Assembly (NCBI GenBank): GCA_958298945.1
Contig: OY282608.1
Location: forward strand, 72,588,806-72,652,805
DNA length: 64,000 bases
Reading direction: 5' to 3'
Source of the DNA: Atherix ibis
Taxonomy: Eukaryota > Arthropoda > Insecta > Diptera > Athericidae
Below the pieces are notes generated by a model that was given only the letters and a program-made list of their open reading frames with translations, had not been told where the DNA came from and ran no database searches. Made by a program: the position numbers and the translations under genes. Positions 1 through 13,210 of the stretch are shown here, piece after piece. How positions within the stretch are numbered: the first letter of the stretch is position 1; each line of letters opens with the position of its first letter.

Positions 1-1147
1 GCCAACAAGCCAACAAATCAACAAACCAACAAACCAACAAACCAACAAGCCAACAAGTCAACAAACCAACAAACCAACAAACCAACAAACTAACAAATCC
101 ACAAACCAACAAACCAACAAACAAATAAACCAACAAACCAACAAACCAACAAACCAACAAACCAACAAACCAACAAACCAACAAGCCAACAAATGAACAA
201 ACCAACAAACCAACAAACAAACAAGCCAACAAACCAAAAAATCAACAAACCAACAAATAAACAAACAAACCAACCAACAAACCAACAAACCAACCAACCA
301 ACAAACCAAGAAACCAACAAACCAACTAACCAACAAACCAACTAACCAACAAACCATGAACCGAACATGCCAACAAGCCAACAAGCCAACAAACCAACAA
401 CCCAACAAACGAACAAACCAACAAACAAACAAACCAAGAAACTAACAAACCAAAAAACCAACAAACGAACAAATCAACAAACCAACAAAAACCAACAAAC
501 CAACAAACTTACAAACCAGCAAACCAACAAACCAACAAACCAACAAACCAACAAACCAACAAACCAACAAACCAAAAAACCAACAAACCAACAAACTAAC
601 AAACCAACAAACCAACATGCCAACAAGCCAACAAGCCAACAAACCAACAAGCCAACAAATGAACAAACCAACAAACAAACAAACCAACAAACCAACAAAC
701 CAACAAACAAACAAACTAGCAGACCAACAAGCCAAAAATCCAACAAACCAACAAGCAAAAAAACGAACAAACCAATAAACCAACAAACAAACAAAGCAAC
801 AAAACAACAAACCAACAAACCAACAAACCAACAAACCAACAAAGCAACAAACCAATAAACCAACAAGCCAACAAACGAACAAACCAACAAACAAACAAAC
901 CAACAAACCAACAAACCAACAAACCAACAAACCAACAAACAAATAAACCAAAAAACCAACAAACCAACAAACCAACAAACCAACAAACCAACAAGCCAAC
1001 AAGCGAAGAAAACCAACAAACCAACTACCAAACAAGCCAACAAACCAAAAAACCAACAAACCAACAAACCAACAAACCAACAAACCAACAAACCAACCAA
1101 CCAACAAACCAACAAACCAACAAACCAACAAACCAACAAACCAACAA
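1..1147 (+). repeat. Left block, copy 1 of a 3,722-bp-offset duplication
   Basis: Base 1 onward matches base 3723 onward with an offset of exactly 3,722 through the first 60 bases, through L1 (354 against 4076) and through the CATGCC at 616 against 4338. Differences seen are point changes: ATGAAC at about 192 against ACGAAC in copy 2, and CCAAGAAA at about 307 against CCAACAAA. The rare string CCAACTACC falls at 1021 and 4742 (offset 3,721). Similarity stops near the second L1 at 1149, which copy 2 lacks. The block probably extends left of the window. Confidence 0.82.
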
Positions 1148-1189
1148 ACCATGAGACGAACATGCCAACAAGCCAACAAGCCAACAAAC

Positions 1190-2600
1190 CAACATGCCAA
1201 CAAACGAACAAACCAACAAACAAACAAACCAACAAACTAACAAACCAACAAACCAACAAACAAACAAATCAACAAACCAACAAAAACCAACAAACCAACA
1301 AACTAACAAACCAACAAACCAATAAACCAACAAACCAATAAACCAACAAACCAACAAACTAACAAACCAAGAAACCAAAATGCCAACAAGCCGACAAGCC
1401 AACAAACCAACAAGCCAACAAACTAACAAACCAACAAACAAACAAATCAACAAACCAACAAACATACAAACAAACAAACTAACAGACCAACAAGCCAACA
1501 AGCCAACAAACCAACAAGCCAAAAAACGAACAAACCAACAAACCAACAAACAAACAAACCAACAAAACAACAAACCAACAAACCAACAAACCAACAAACC
1601 AACAAAAAAATAAACCAACAAGCCAACAAACGAACAAACCAACAAACAAACAAACCAACAAACCAACAAACCAACAAACCAACAAACCAACAAACCAACA
1701 AACCAATAAACCAACAAACCAACAAACCAACAAACCAACAAACCAACAAGCCAACAAACCAACAAATTAACAAATCAACAAACCAACAAACCAACAAACT
1801 AATAAACCAACAAACCAACAAACCAACAAACCAACAATACAATAAATCAACAAACCAACAAGCCAACAAACGAACAAACGAACAAACCAACCAACCAACA
1901 AACAAACAAACAAATAAACCAACAAACCAACAAACCAACAAACCAACAAACCAACAAACCAACAAACCAACAAACCAACAAGCCAACAAACCAACAAACC
2001 AACAAACCAACAAACCAACAAACCAACAAGCCAACAAACCAGCAAACCAAGAAACCAACATGCCAACAAGCCAACAAGCCAACAAACCAACAAGCCAACA
2101 AACGAACAAACCAACAAGCCAACAAACCAACAAACCAAAAAACAAACAAACCAACAAACCAAAAAACCAACAAACCAACAAACCAACAAACCAACAAACC
2201 AACAAACCAACAAACCAACAAACCAACAAACCAACAAACCAACAAACCAACAAACCAACAAACCAACAACCAACAAGACAACAAGCCAACAAACCAACAA
2301 GCCAACAAGCCAACAACCAACAAACCAACAAACCAACAAACCAAAAAACCAACAAACGAACAAACGAACAAACGAACAAACCAACAAACCGACAAACCAA
2401 CAAACCAACAAACCAACCAACCAACAAACCAACAAACCAACTAACCAACAAACGAACAAACCAACAAACTAACAAACCAAAAAACCATGAAACGAACATG
2501 CCAACAAGCCAACAAGCCAACAAACCAACAACCCAACAAACGAACAAACCAACAAACAAACAAACCAACAAACTAACAAACCAAAAAACCAACAAACGAA
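1190..2600 (+). repeat. Left block, copy 1 of a segment offset by about 4.2 kb
   Basis: Paired with about 5423-7035. Matching markers are AAATCAAC at 1266 and 5499, ATGCCAACAAGCCGAC at about 1380 and 5613, CAACAATACAATAAATC at 1832 and 6065 (all offset 4,233), AACAAGACA at 2272 and 6481 (4,209), and L1 at 2485 and 6918 (4,433). The last step shows that copy 2 carries 224 bp, 28 octamers, not present here. All three offsets leave the same remainder modulo 8. Confidence 0.78.
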
Positions 2601-3722
2601 CAAATCAACAAACCAACAAAAACCAACAAACCAACAAACTAACAAACCAGCAAACCAACAAACCAACAAACCAACAAACCAACAAACCAACAAACCAACA
2701 AACCAACAAACCAACAAACCAACAAACCAACAAACCAACAAACCAACAAACCAACAAGCCAACAAACCAATAAGCCAACAAACCAACAAACCAACAAACT
2801 AACAAACCAAAAAGCCAACAAACGAAGAAACCAAAAAACAAACAAACCAACAAACAACAAACCAACAAACCAACAAAGCAACAAAGCAACAAACCAACAA
2901 ACCAACAAACCAACAAACCAACAAACCAACAAACCAACAAACCAACAAACCAACAAACCAACAAACCAACAACCAACAAGCCAACAAGCCAACAAACCAA
3001 CAAGCCAACAACCAGCAAACCAACAAACCAACAAACCAACAAGCCAACAAGCCAACAAACCAATAAGCCAACAAACTAAGAAACCAACAAACCAGCAAGC
3101 CAACAAACCAAAAAACCAACAAACCAACAAACCAACAAACCAAAAAACCAACAAACGAACAAACCAACAAACCAACAAACCAACAAACCAACAAACCAAC
3201 AAACCAACAAACCAACAAACCAACAAACCAACAAACCAACAAACCAACAAACCAACAAACCAACAAACCAACAAACCAAGAAGCCAACAAACCAAAGAAC
3301 TAACAAACCAACAAACCAACAAACCAACAAACCAAAAAACCAACAAACGAGGAAACCAACGAACCAACAAACCAGCAAACCAACAAACCAACAAACCAAC
3401 AAACCAATAAGCTTACAAACCAAAAAACCAACAAACTAACAAACCAACAAACCAACAAATTAACAAACCAACAAACCAACAAACCAACAAACCAACAAAC
3501 CAACAAACCAACATACCAACAAACCAACAAGCCAACAAACCAACAAACCAACAAGCCAACAAACGAACAAACCAACAAGCCAACAAGCCAACAAATCAAC
3601 AAACCAACAAACCAACAAACCAACAAACCAACAAGCCAACAAGCCAACAAACCAACAAGCCAACAAACCGACAAACAAATAAACCAACAAACCAACAAAC
3701 CAACAAACCAACAAACCAACAA
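2601..3722 (+). repeat. Left block, diverged octamer segment
   Basis: Octamer repeats with elements of the composite module (AACTAAGAAACC near 3074, ACGAGGAAACC near 3349) but no close full-length partner that I could find. It contains the only HindIII-type AAGCTT that I noticed (3409-3414). The order CCAATAAG, TTAACAAA, CATACC, CCGACAAACAAATAAACC at 3400-3690 resembles the composite module seen right of 14 kb, so this may be an early, partial version of it. No gene is visible. Confidence 0.6.
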
Positions 3723-4868
3723 GCCAACAAGCCAACAAATCAACAAACCAACAAACCAACAAACCAACAAGCCAACAAGTCAACAAACCAACAAACCAAC
3801 AAACCAACAAACTAACAAATCCACAAACCAACAAACCAACAAACAAATAAACCAACAAACCAACAAACCAACAAACCAACAAACCAACAAACCAACAAAC
3901 CAACAAGCCAACAAACGAACAAACCAACAAACCAACAAACAAACAAGCCAACAAACCAAAAAATCAACAAACCAACAAATAAACAAACCAACCAACCAAC
4001 AAACCAACAAACCAACCAACCAACAAACCAACAAACCAACAAACCAACTAACCAACAAACCAACTAACCAACAAACCATGAACCGAACATGCCAACAAGC
4101 CAACAAGCCAACAAACCAACAACCCAACAAACGAACAAACCAACAAACAAACAAACCAAGAAACTAACAAACCAAAAAACCAACAAACGAACAAATCAAC
4201 AAACCAACAAAAACCAACAAACCAACAAACTTACAAACCAGCAAACCAACAAACCAACAAACCAACAAACCAACAAACCAACAAACCAACAAACCAAAAA
4301 ACCAACAAACCAACAAACTAACAAACCAACAAACCAACATGCCAACAAGCCAACAAGCCAACAAACCAACAAGCCAACAAATGAACATACCAACAAACAA
4401 ACAAACCAACAAACCAACAAACCAACAAACAAACAAACTAGCAGACCAACAAGCCAACAATCCAACAAACCAACAAGCAAAAAAACGAACAAACCAACAA
4501 ACCAACAAACAAACAAAGCAACAAAACAACAAACCAACAAACCAACAAACCAACAAACCAACAAACCAACAAACCAATAAACCAACAAGCCAACAAACGA
4601 ACAAACCAACAAACAAACAAACCAACAAACCAACAAACCAACAAACCAACAAACCAACAAACAAATAAACCAAAAAACCAACAAACCAACAAACCAACAA
4701 ACCAACAAACCAACAAGCCAACAAGCGAACAAACCAACAAACCAACTACCAAACAAGCCAACAAACCAAAAAACCAACAAACCAACAAACCAACAAACCA
4801 ACAAACCAACAAACCAACCAACCAACAAACCAACAAACCAACAAACCAACAAACCAACAAACCAACAA
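3723..4868 (+). repeat. Left block, copy 2 of the 3,722-bp-offset duplication
   Basis: Partner of 1-1147. The join with the preceding sequence is not visible as a discontinuity because both sides are octamer repeats. Beyond about 4870 this copy continues into a local tandem duplication rather than into the equivalent of 1150 onward. Confidence 0.82.
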
Positions 4869-5500
4869 ACCAAAAAACCAACAAACCAACAAACTAACAA
4901 ACCAACAAACCAACATGCCAACAAGCCAACAAGCCAACAAACCAACAAGCCAACAAATGAACATACCAACAAACAAACAAACCAACAAACCAACAAACCA
5001 ACAAACCAACAAACAAACAAACTAGCAGACCAACAAGCCAACAATCCAACAAACCAACAAGCAAAAAAACGAACAAACCAACAAACCAACAAACAAACAA
5101 AGCAACAAAACAACAAACCAACAAACCAACAAACCAACAAACCAACAAACCAACAAACCAACAAACCAATAAACCAACAAGCCAACAAACGAACAAACCA
5201 ACAAACAAACAAACCAACAAACCAACAAACCAACAAACCAACAAACCAACAAACAAATAAACCAAAAAACCAACAAACCAACAAACCAACAAACCAACAA
5301 ACCAACAAGCCAACAAGCGAACAAACCAACAAACCAACTACCAAACAAGCCAACAAACCAAAAAACCAACAAACCAACAAGCCAACAAACGAACAAACCA
5401 ACAAACCAACAAACCAACAAACCAACCAACCAACAAACCAACAAACCAACAAACAAACAAACCAACAAACTAACAAACCAACAAACCAACAAACAAACAA
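4325..5500 (+). repeat. Local tandem pair, period 576-592 bp
   Basis: The rare string CCAACTACC recurs at 4742 and 5334 (592 bp, 74 units) and the CATGCC marker at 4338 and 4914 (576 bp, 72 units). The variants around them (ATGAACATACC, AAACTAGCAGACC, AAGCAAAAAAACGAAC, AAAGCAACAAAACAAC) recur in the same order. The two offsets differ by two octamers, so copies have gained or lost whole units since duplicating. Confidence 0.75.
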
Positions 5501-7035
5501 ATCAACAAACCAACAAAAACCAACAAACCAACAAACTAACAAACCAACAAACCAATAAACCAACAAACCAACAAACCAACAAACCAACAAACTAACAAAC
5601 CAAGAAACCAACATGCCAACAAGCCGACAAGCCAACAAACCAACAAGCCAACAAACTAACAAACCAACAAACAAACAAATCAACAAACCAACAAACATAC
5701 AAACAAACAAACTAACAGACCAACAAGCCAACAAGCCAACAAACCAACAAGCCAAAAAACGAACAAACCAACAAACCAACAAACAAACAAACCAACAAAA
5801 CAACAAACCAACAAACCAATAAACCAACAAACCAACAAACCAACAAAAAAATAAACCAACAAGCCAACAAACGAACAAACCAACAAACAAACAAACCAAC
5901 AAACCAACAAACCAACAAACCAACAAACCAACAAACCAACAAACCAATAAACCAACAAACCAACAAACCAACAAACCAACAAACCAACAAGCCAACAAAC
6001 CAACAAACCAACAAATCAACAAACCAACAAACCAACAAACTAATAAACCAACAAACCAACAAACCAACAATACAATAAATCAACAAACCAACAAGCCAAC
6101 AAACGAACAAACGAACAAACCAACCAACCAACAAACAAACAAACAAATAAACCAACAAACCAACAAACCAACAAACCAACAAACCAACAAACCAACAAAC
6201 CAACAAGCCAACAAACCAACAAACCAACAAACCAACAAACCAACAAGCCAACAAACCAGCAAACCAAGAAACCAACATGCCAACAAGCCAACAAGCCAAC
6301 AAACCAACAAGCCAACAAACGAACAAACCAACAAGCCAACAAACGAACAAACCAAAAAACAAACAAACCAACAAACCAAAAAACCAACAAACCAACAAAC
6401 CAACAAACCAACAAACCAACAAACCAACAAACCAACAAACCAACAAACCAACAAACCAACAAACCAACAAACCAACAACCAACAAGACAACAAGCCAACA
6501 AACCAACAAGCCAACAAGCCAACCACCAACAAACCAACAAACCAACAAACCAACAAACCAACAAACCAACAAACCAACAAACCAACAAACCAACAAAGCA
6601 ACAAACCAACAAACCAACAAGCCAACAAACCAACAAGCCAACAAACCAACAAGCCAACAAACTAAGAAACCAACAAACCAGCACGCCAACAAACATAAAA
6701 ACCAACAAACCAACAAACCAACAAACCAAAAAACCAACAAACGAACAAACGAACAAACGAACAAACCAACAAACCGACAAACCAACAAACCAACAAACCA
6801 ACAAACCAACAAACCAATAAACCAACAAACCAAAAAACCAACAAACCAACAAACCAACAAACCAACAAACCAACAAACCAACAAACCAACAAACCAACAA
6901 ACCAACAAACCAACAAACCATGAAACGAACATGCCAACAAGCCAACAAGCCAACAAACCAACAAGCCAACAAACGAACAAACCAACAAACAAACAAACCA
7001 AAAAACTAACAAACCAACAAACAAACAAATCAACA
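5423..7035 (+). repeat. Left block, copy 2 of the segment offset by about 4.2 kb
   Basis: Partner of 1190-2600; the marker pairs are listed there. This copy is longer, mainly between about 6490 and 6900, where extra octamers are inserted before L1. The end overlaps the start of the 2.04-kb tandem pair, so one L1 region (6918) belongs to two successive duplications. Confidence 0.75.
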
Positions 7036-8860
7036 AACCAACAAAAACGAACAAACCAACAAACTAACAAACCAACAAACCAACAAACCAACAAACCAAC
7101 AAACCAACAAACCAACAAACCAACAAACTAACAAACCAAGAAACCAATATGCCAACTAGCCGACAAGCCAACAAACCAACAAGCCAACAAACTAACAAAC
7201 CAACAAAAAAACAAATCAACAAACCAACAAACATACAAACAAACAAACAAACAGACCAACAAGCCAACAAGCCAACAAATTAACAAACGAACAAACCAAC
7301 AAGCCAACAAACCAACAAACCAACAAACGAACAAGCCAACAAACCAACAAACCAACAACCAACAAGCCAACAAGCCAACAAACCAACAAGCCAACAACCA
7401 ACAAACCAACAAACCAACAAACCAACAAACCAACAAACCAACAAACCAACAAACCAACAAACCAACAAACCAACAAACCAACAAACCAACAAACCAACAA
7501 GCCAACAAGCCAACAAACCAACAAGCCAACAAACTAAGAAACCAACAAACCAGCAAGCCAACAAACCAAAAAACCAACAAACCAACAAACCAACAAACCA
7601 AAAAACCAACAAACGAACAAACGAACAAACCAACAAACCAACAAACCAACAAAGCAACAAACCAATAAACCAACAAACCAACAAACCAACAAGCCAACAA
7701 ACGAACAAACCAAGAAACCAACCAACCAACAAACAAATAAACCAACAAACCAACAAACCAACAAACAAATAAACCAAAAAACCAACAAACCAACAAACCA
7801 ACAAACCAACAAACCAACAAACCAACAAACGAACAAACAAATAAACCAACAAACAAACAAACCAACAAACCAACAAACCAACAAACCAACAAACCAACAA
7901 ACCAACAAACCAACAAACCAACAAACCAACAAGCCAACAAGCCAACAAACCAACAAACCAACAAACCAACAAACCAACAAGCCAACAAACCAGCAAACCA
8001 AGAAACCAACATGCCAACAAGCCAACAAACCAACAAGCCAACAAACGAACAAACCAAAAAACAAACAAACCAACAAACCAACAAACCAACAAACCAACAA
8101 ACCAACAAACCAACAAACCAACAAACCAACAAACCAACAAACCAACAAACCAACAAACCAACAAACCAACAAACCAACAAACCAACAAACCAACAAACCA
8201 ACAAACTAACAAACCAACAACCAACAAGCCAACAAGCCAACAAACCAATAAGCCAACAACCAACAAACCAACAAACCAACAAACCAACAAACCAACAAAC
8301 CAACAAACCAAAAAACTAACAAACCAACAAGCCAACAAACCAACAAGCCAACAAGCCAACAAACCAACAAGCCAACAAACTAAGAAACCAACAAACCAGC
8401 AAGCCAACAAACCAAAAAACCAACAAACCAACAAACCAACAAACCAAAAAAATAACAAACGAACAAACCAACAAACCAACAAACCAACAATTCAACAAAC
8501 CAACAAACCAACAAACCAACAAACCAACAAACCAACAAACCAACAAACCAACAAACCAACAAGCCAACAAACCAAAAAACCAACAAACCAACAAACCAAC
8601 AAACCAACAAACCAACAAACCAACAAACCAAAAAACCAACAAACGAGGAAACCAACAAACCAACAAACCAGCGAACCAACAAACCAACAAACTAACAAAC
8701 CAATAAGCCAACAAACCAAAAAAAACAACAAACCAACAAACCAACAAACCAACAAACCAACAAACCAACAAACCAACAAATTAACAAACCAACAAACCAA
8801 CAAACCAACAAACCAACAAACCAACAAACCAACAAACCGACATACCAACAAACCAACAAA
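6900..8860 (+). repeat. Tandem pair of about 2.04 kb, copy 1
   Basis: Markers pair with copy 2 as follows: L1 6918/8947 and CTAAC 7006/9035 (offset 2,029); AATATGCC 7146/9191, AAATTAAC 7277/9322, ATAAC 8452/10497, ACGAGG 8643/10688 and CCAATAAG 8700/10745 (all 2,045); and AACTAAG near 7533/9570 (2,037). Every step between offsets is 8 or 16 bp. L2 and L3 are absent. Confidence 0.85.
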
Positions 8861-8929
8861 CCAACAAACCAAAAACAACAAACCAACAAACCAACAAACC
8901 AACAAACCAACAAACCAACAAACCAACAA

Positions 8930-10830
8930 ACCAACAAACCAACAAACCATGAAACGAACATGCCAACAAGCCAACAAGCCAACAAACCAACAAGCCAACA
9001 AACGAACAAACCAACTAACAAACAAACCAAAAAACTAACAAACCAACAAACCAACAAACAAACAAATCAACAAACCAACAAAAACGAACAAACCAACAAA
9101 CTAACAAACCAACAAACCAACAAACCAACAAACCAACAAACCAACAAACCAACAAACCAACAAACCAACAAACTAACAAACCAAGAAACCAATATGCCAA
9201 CTAGCCGACAAGCCAACAAACCAACAAGCCAACAAACTAACAAACCAACAAACAAACAAATCAACAAACCAACAAACATACAAACAAACAAACAAACAGA
9301 CCAACAAGCCAACAAGCCAACAAATTAACAAACGAACAAACCAACAAGCCAACAAACCAACAAACCAACAAACGAACAAGCCAACAAACCAACAAACCAA
9401 CAACCAACAAGCCAACAAGCCAACCAACCAACAAGCCAACAACCAACAAACCAACAAACCAACAAACCAACAAACCAACAAACCAACAAACCAACAAACC
9501 AACAAACCAACAAAACAACAAACCAACAAACCAACAAGCCAACAAGCCAACAAACCAACAAGCCAACAAACTAAGAAACCAACAAACCAGCAAGCCAACA
9601 AACCAAAAAACCAACAAACCAACAAACCAACAAACCAAAAAACCAACAAACGAACAAACGAACAAACCAACAAACCAACAAACCAACAAAGCAACAAACC
9701 AATAAACCAACAAACCAACAAACCAACAAGCCAACAAACGAACAAACCAACAAACCAACCAACCAACAAACAAATAAACCAACAAACCAACAAACCAACA
9801 AACAAATAAACCAAAAAACCAACAAACCAACAAACCAACAAACCAACAAACCAACAAACCAACAAACCAACAAACAAATAAACCAACAAACAAACAAATA
9901 AACAAACCAACAAACCAACAAACCAACAAACCAACAAACCAACAAACCAACAAACCAACAAGCCAACAAGCCAACAAACCAACAAACCAACAAACCAACA
10001 AACCAACAAGCCAACAAACCAGCAAACCAAGAAACCAACATGCCAACAAGCCAACAAACCAACAAGCCAACAAACGAACAAACCAAAAAACAAACAAACC
10101 AACAAACCAACAAACCAACAAACCAACAAACCAACAAACCAACAAACCAACAAACCAACAAACCAACAAACCAACAAACCAACAAACCAACAAACCAACA
10201 AACCAACAAACCAACAAACCAACAAACCAACAAACCAACAAACCAACAACCAACAAGCCAACAAGCCAACAAACCAACAAGCCAACAACTAACAAACCAA
10301 CAAACCAACAAACCAACAAACCAACAAACCAACAAACCAACAAACCAACAAACCAACAAACTAACAAACCAACAAGCCAACAAACCAACAAGCCAACAAG
10401 CCAACAAACCAACAAGCCAACAAACTAAGAAACCAACAAACCAGCAAGCCAACAAACCAAAAAACCAACAAACCAACAAACCAACAAACCAAAAAAATAA
10501 CAAACGAACACACCAACAAACCAACAAACCAACAAACCAACAATTCAACAAACCAACAAACCAACAAACCAACAAACCAACAAACCAACAAACCAACAAA
10601 CCAACAAACCAACAAGCCAACAAACCAAAAAACCAACAAACCAACAAACCAACAAACCAACAAACCAACAAACCAAAAAACCAACAAACGAGGAAACCAA
10701 CAAACCAACAAACCAGCAAACCAACAAACCAACAAACCAACAAACCAATAAGCCAACAAACCAAAAAAAACAACAAACCAACAAACCAACAAACCAACAA
10801 ACCAACAAACCAACAAACCAACAAACCAAC
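8930..10830 (+). repeat. Tandem pair of about 2.04 kb, copy 2
   Basis: Partner of 6900-8860. Its right part, from about 9735, is itself the left copy of the next tandem pair (period about 1.8 kb), so the order of events was probably the 2.04-kb duplication followed by the 1.8-kb duplication. Differences from copy 1 are single-base, for example AACACACC at about 10508 where copy 1 has AACAAACC. Confidence 0.82.
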
Positions 10831-11343
10831 AAACCAACAAATTAACAAACCAACAAACCAACAAACCAACAAACCAACAACCAACAAGCCAACAAGCCAA
10901 CAAACCAACAAGCCAACAACCAACAAACCAACAAACCAACAAACCAACAAACCAACAAACCAACAAACCAACAAACCAACAAACAAACAAACCAACAAAC
11001 CAACAAGCCAACAAGCCAACAAGCCAACAAACCAACAAGCCAACAAACCGACAAACAAATAAACCAACAAACCAACAAACCAACAAACCAACAAACCAAC
11101 AAGCCAACAAGCCAACAAATCAACAAACCAACAAACCAACAAACCAGCAAGCCAACAAGTCAACAAACCAACAAACCAACAAACCAACAACAAACAAACC
11201 AACAAACTCACAAATCAACAAACCAACAAACCAACAAACAAATAAACCAACAAACCAACAAAACAACAAACCCACAAACCAACAAACCAACAAGCCAACA
11301 AACGAACAAACCAACAAACCAACAAACAAATAAACCAACAAAC
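9735..11343 (+). repeat. Tandem pair of about 1.8 kb, copy 1
   Basis: Offsets to copy 2 are 1,787 at the CCAACCAACC near 9755/11542, 1,795 at the ATGCC near 10040/11835, and 1,803 at ATAAC 10497/12300 and at L2 11207/13010. A 750-bp stretch (10361-11110 against 12164-12913) gives an identical conceptual translation, so the copies are close to identical there. The right end contains the leftmost L2 of the window. Confidence 0.88.
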
Positions 11344-11510
11344 CAGCAAGCCAACAAGTCAACAAACCAACAAACCAACAAACCAACAACAAACAAACCA
11401 ACAAACTCACAAATCAACAAACCAACAAACCAACAAACAAATAAACCAACAAACCAACAAAACAACAAACCCACAAACCAACAAACCAACAAGCCAACAA
11501 ACGAACAAAC
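11145..11510 (+). repeat. 199-bp tandem pair carrying L2
   Basis: CCAGCAAGCC at 11147 and 11346, L2 at 11207 and 11406, and AACCCACAAACC at about 11269 and 11468 are each 199 bp apart. Unlike the other local pairs, this period is not a multiple of 8 (25 units less one base), so the unit includes an indel inside an octamer. The pair sits exactly at the joint between the two 1.8-kb copies. Confidence 0.85.
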
Positions 11511-11514
11511 CAAC

Positions 11515-13210
11515 AAGCCAACAAACGAACAAACCAACAAACCAACCAACCAACAAACAAATAAACCAACAAACCAACAAACCAACAAACAAATAAACCA
11601 AAAAACCAACAAACCAACAAACCAACAAACCAACAAACCAACAAACCAACAAACCAACAAACAAATAAACCAACAAACAAACAAATAAACAAACCAACAA
11701 ACCAACAAACCAACAAACCAACAAACCAACAAACCAACAAACCAACAAACCAACAAGCCAACAAGCCAACAAACCAACAAACCAACAAACCAACAAACCA
11801 ACAAGCCAACAAACCAGCAAACCAAGAAACCAACATGCCAACAAGCCAACAAACCAACAAGCCAACAAACGAACAAACCAAAAAACAAACAAACCAACAA
11901 ACCAACAAACCAACAAACCAACAAACCAACAAACCAACAAACCAACAAACCAACAAACCAACAAACCAACAAACCAACAAACCAACAAACCAACAAACCA
12001 ACAAACCAACAAACCAACAAACCAACAAACCAACAAACCAACAAACCAACAACCAACAAGCCAACAAGCCAACAAACCAACAAGCCAACAACTAACAAAC
12101 CAACAAACCAACAAACCAACAAACCAACAAACCAACAAACCAACAAACCAACAAACCAACAAACTAACAAACCAACAAGCCAACAAACCAACAAGCCAAC
12201 AAGCCAACAAACCAACAAGCCAACAAACTAAGAAACCAACAAACCAGCAAGCCAACAAACCAAAAAACCAACAAACCAACAAACCAACAAACCAAAAAAA
12301 TAACAAACGAACACACCAACAAACCAACAAACCAACAAACCAACAATTCAACAAACCAACAAACCAACAAACCAACAAACCAACAAACCAACAAACCAAC
12401 AAACCAACAAACCAACAAGCCAACAAACCAAAAAACCAACAAACCAACAAACCAACAAACCAACAAACCAACAAACCAAAAAACCAACAAACGAGGAAAC
12501 CAACAAACCAACAAACCAGCAAACCAACAAACCAACAAACCAACAAACCAATAAGCCAACAAACCAAAAAAAACAACAAACCAACAAACCAACAAACCAA
12601 CAAACCAACAAACCAACAAACCAACAAACCAACAAACCAACAAATTAACAAACCAACAAACCAACAAACCAACAAACCAACAACCAACAAGCCAACAAGC
12701 CAACAAACCAACAAGCCAACAACCAACAAACCAACAAACCAACAAACCAACAAACCAACAAACCAACAAACCAACAAACCAACAAACAAACAAACCAACA
12801 AACCAACAAGCCAACAAGCCAACAAGCCAACAAACCAACAAGCCAACAAACCGACAAACAAATAAACCAACAAACCAACAAACCAACAAACCAACAAACC
12901 AACAAGCCAACAAGCCAACAAATCAACAAACCAACAAACCAACAAACCAGCAAGCCAACAAGTCAACAAACCAACAAACCAACAAACCAACAACAAACAA
13001 ACCAACAAACTCACAAATCAACAAACCAACAAACCAACAAACAAATAAACCAACAAACCAACAAAACAACAAACCCACAAACCAACAAACCAACAAGCCA
13101 ACAAACGAACAAACCAACAAACCAACAAACAAATAAACCAACAAACCAACAAACCAACAAACCAACAAACCAACAAACCAACAAACCAACAAACCAACAA
13201 ACCAACAAAC
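11515..13210 (+). repeat. Tandem pair of about 1.8 kb, copy 2
   Basis: Partner of 9735-11343. Similarity runs past L2 at 13010 into CCCAC and CAAATAAACC near 13140. From about 12360 onward this sequence is also the beginning of the 13.6-kb duplicated block, so the 1.8-kb event is older than or overlaps that duplication. Confidence 0.85.

Noticed and set aside
354..371. L1 as a start codon with coding sequence (ATGAAACGAACATGCC)
   Set aside because: The reading frames after L1 end at the next variant stop and differ between copies only as the repeat does. No ribosome-binding or promoter signal is present.
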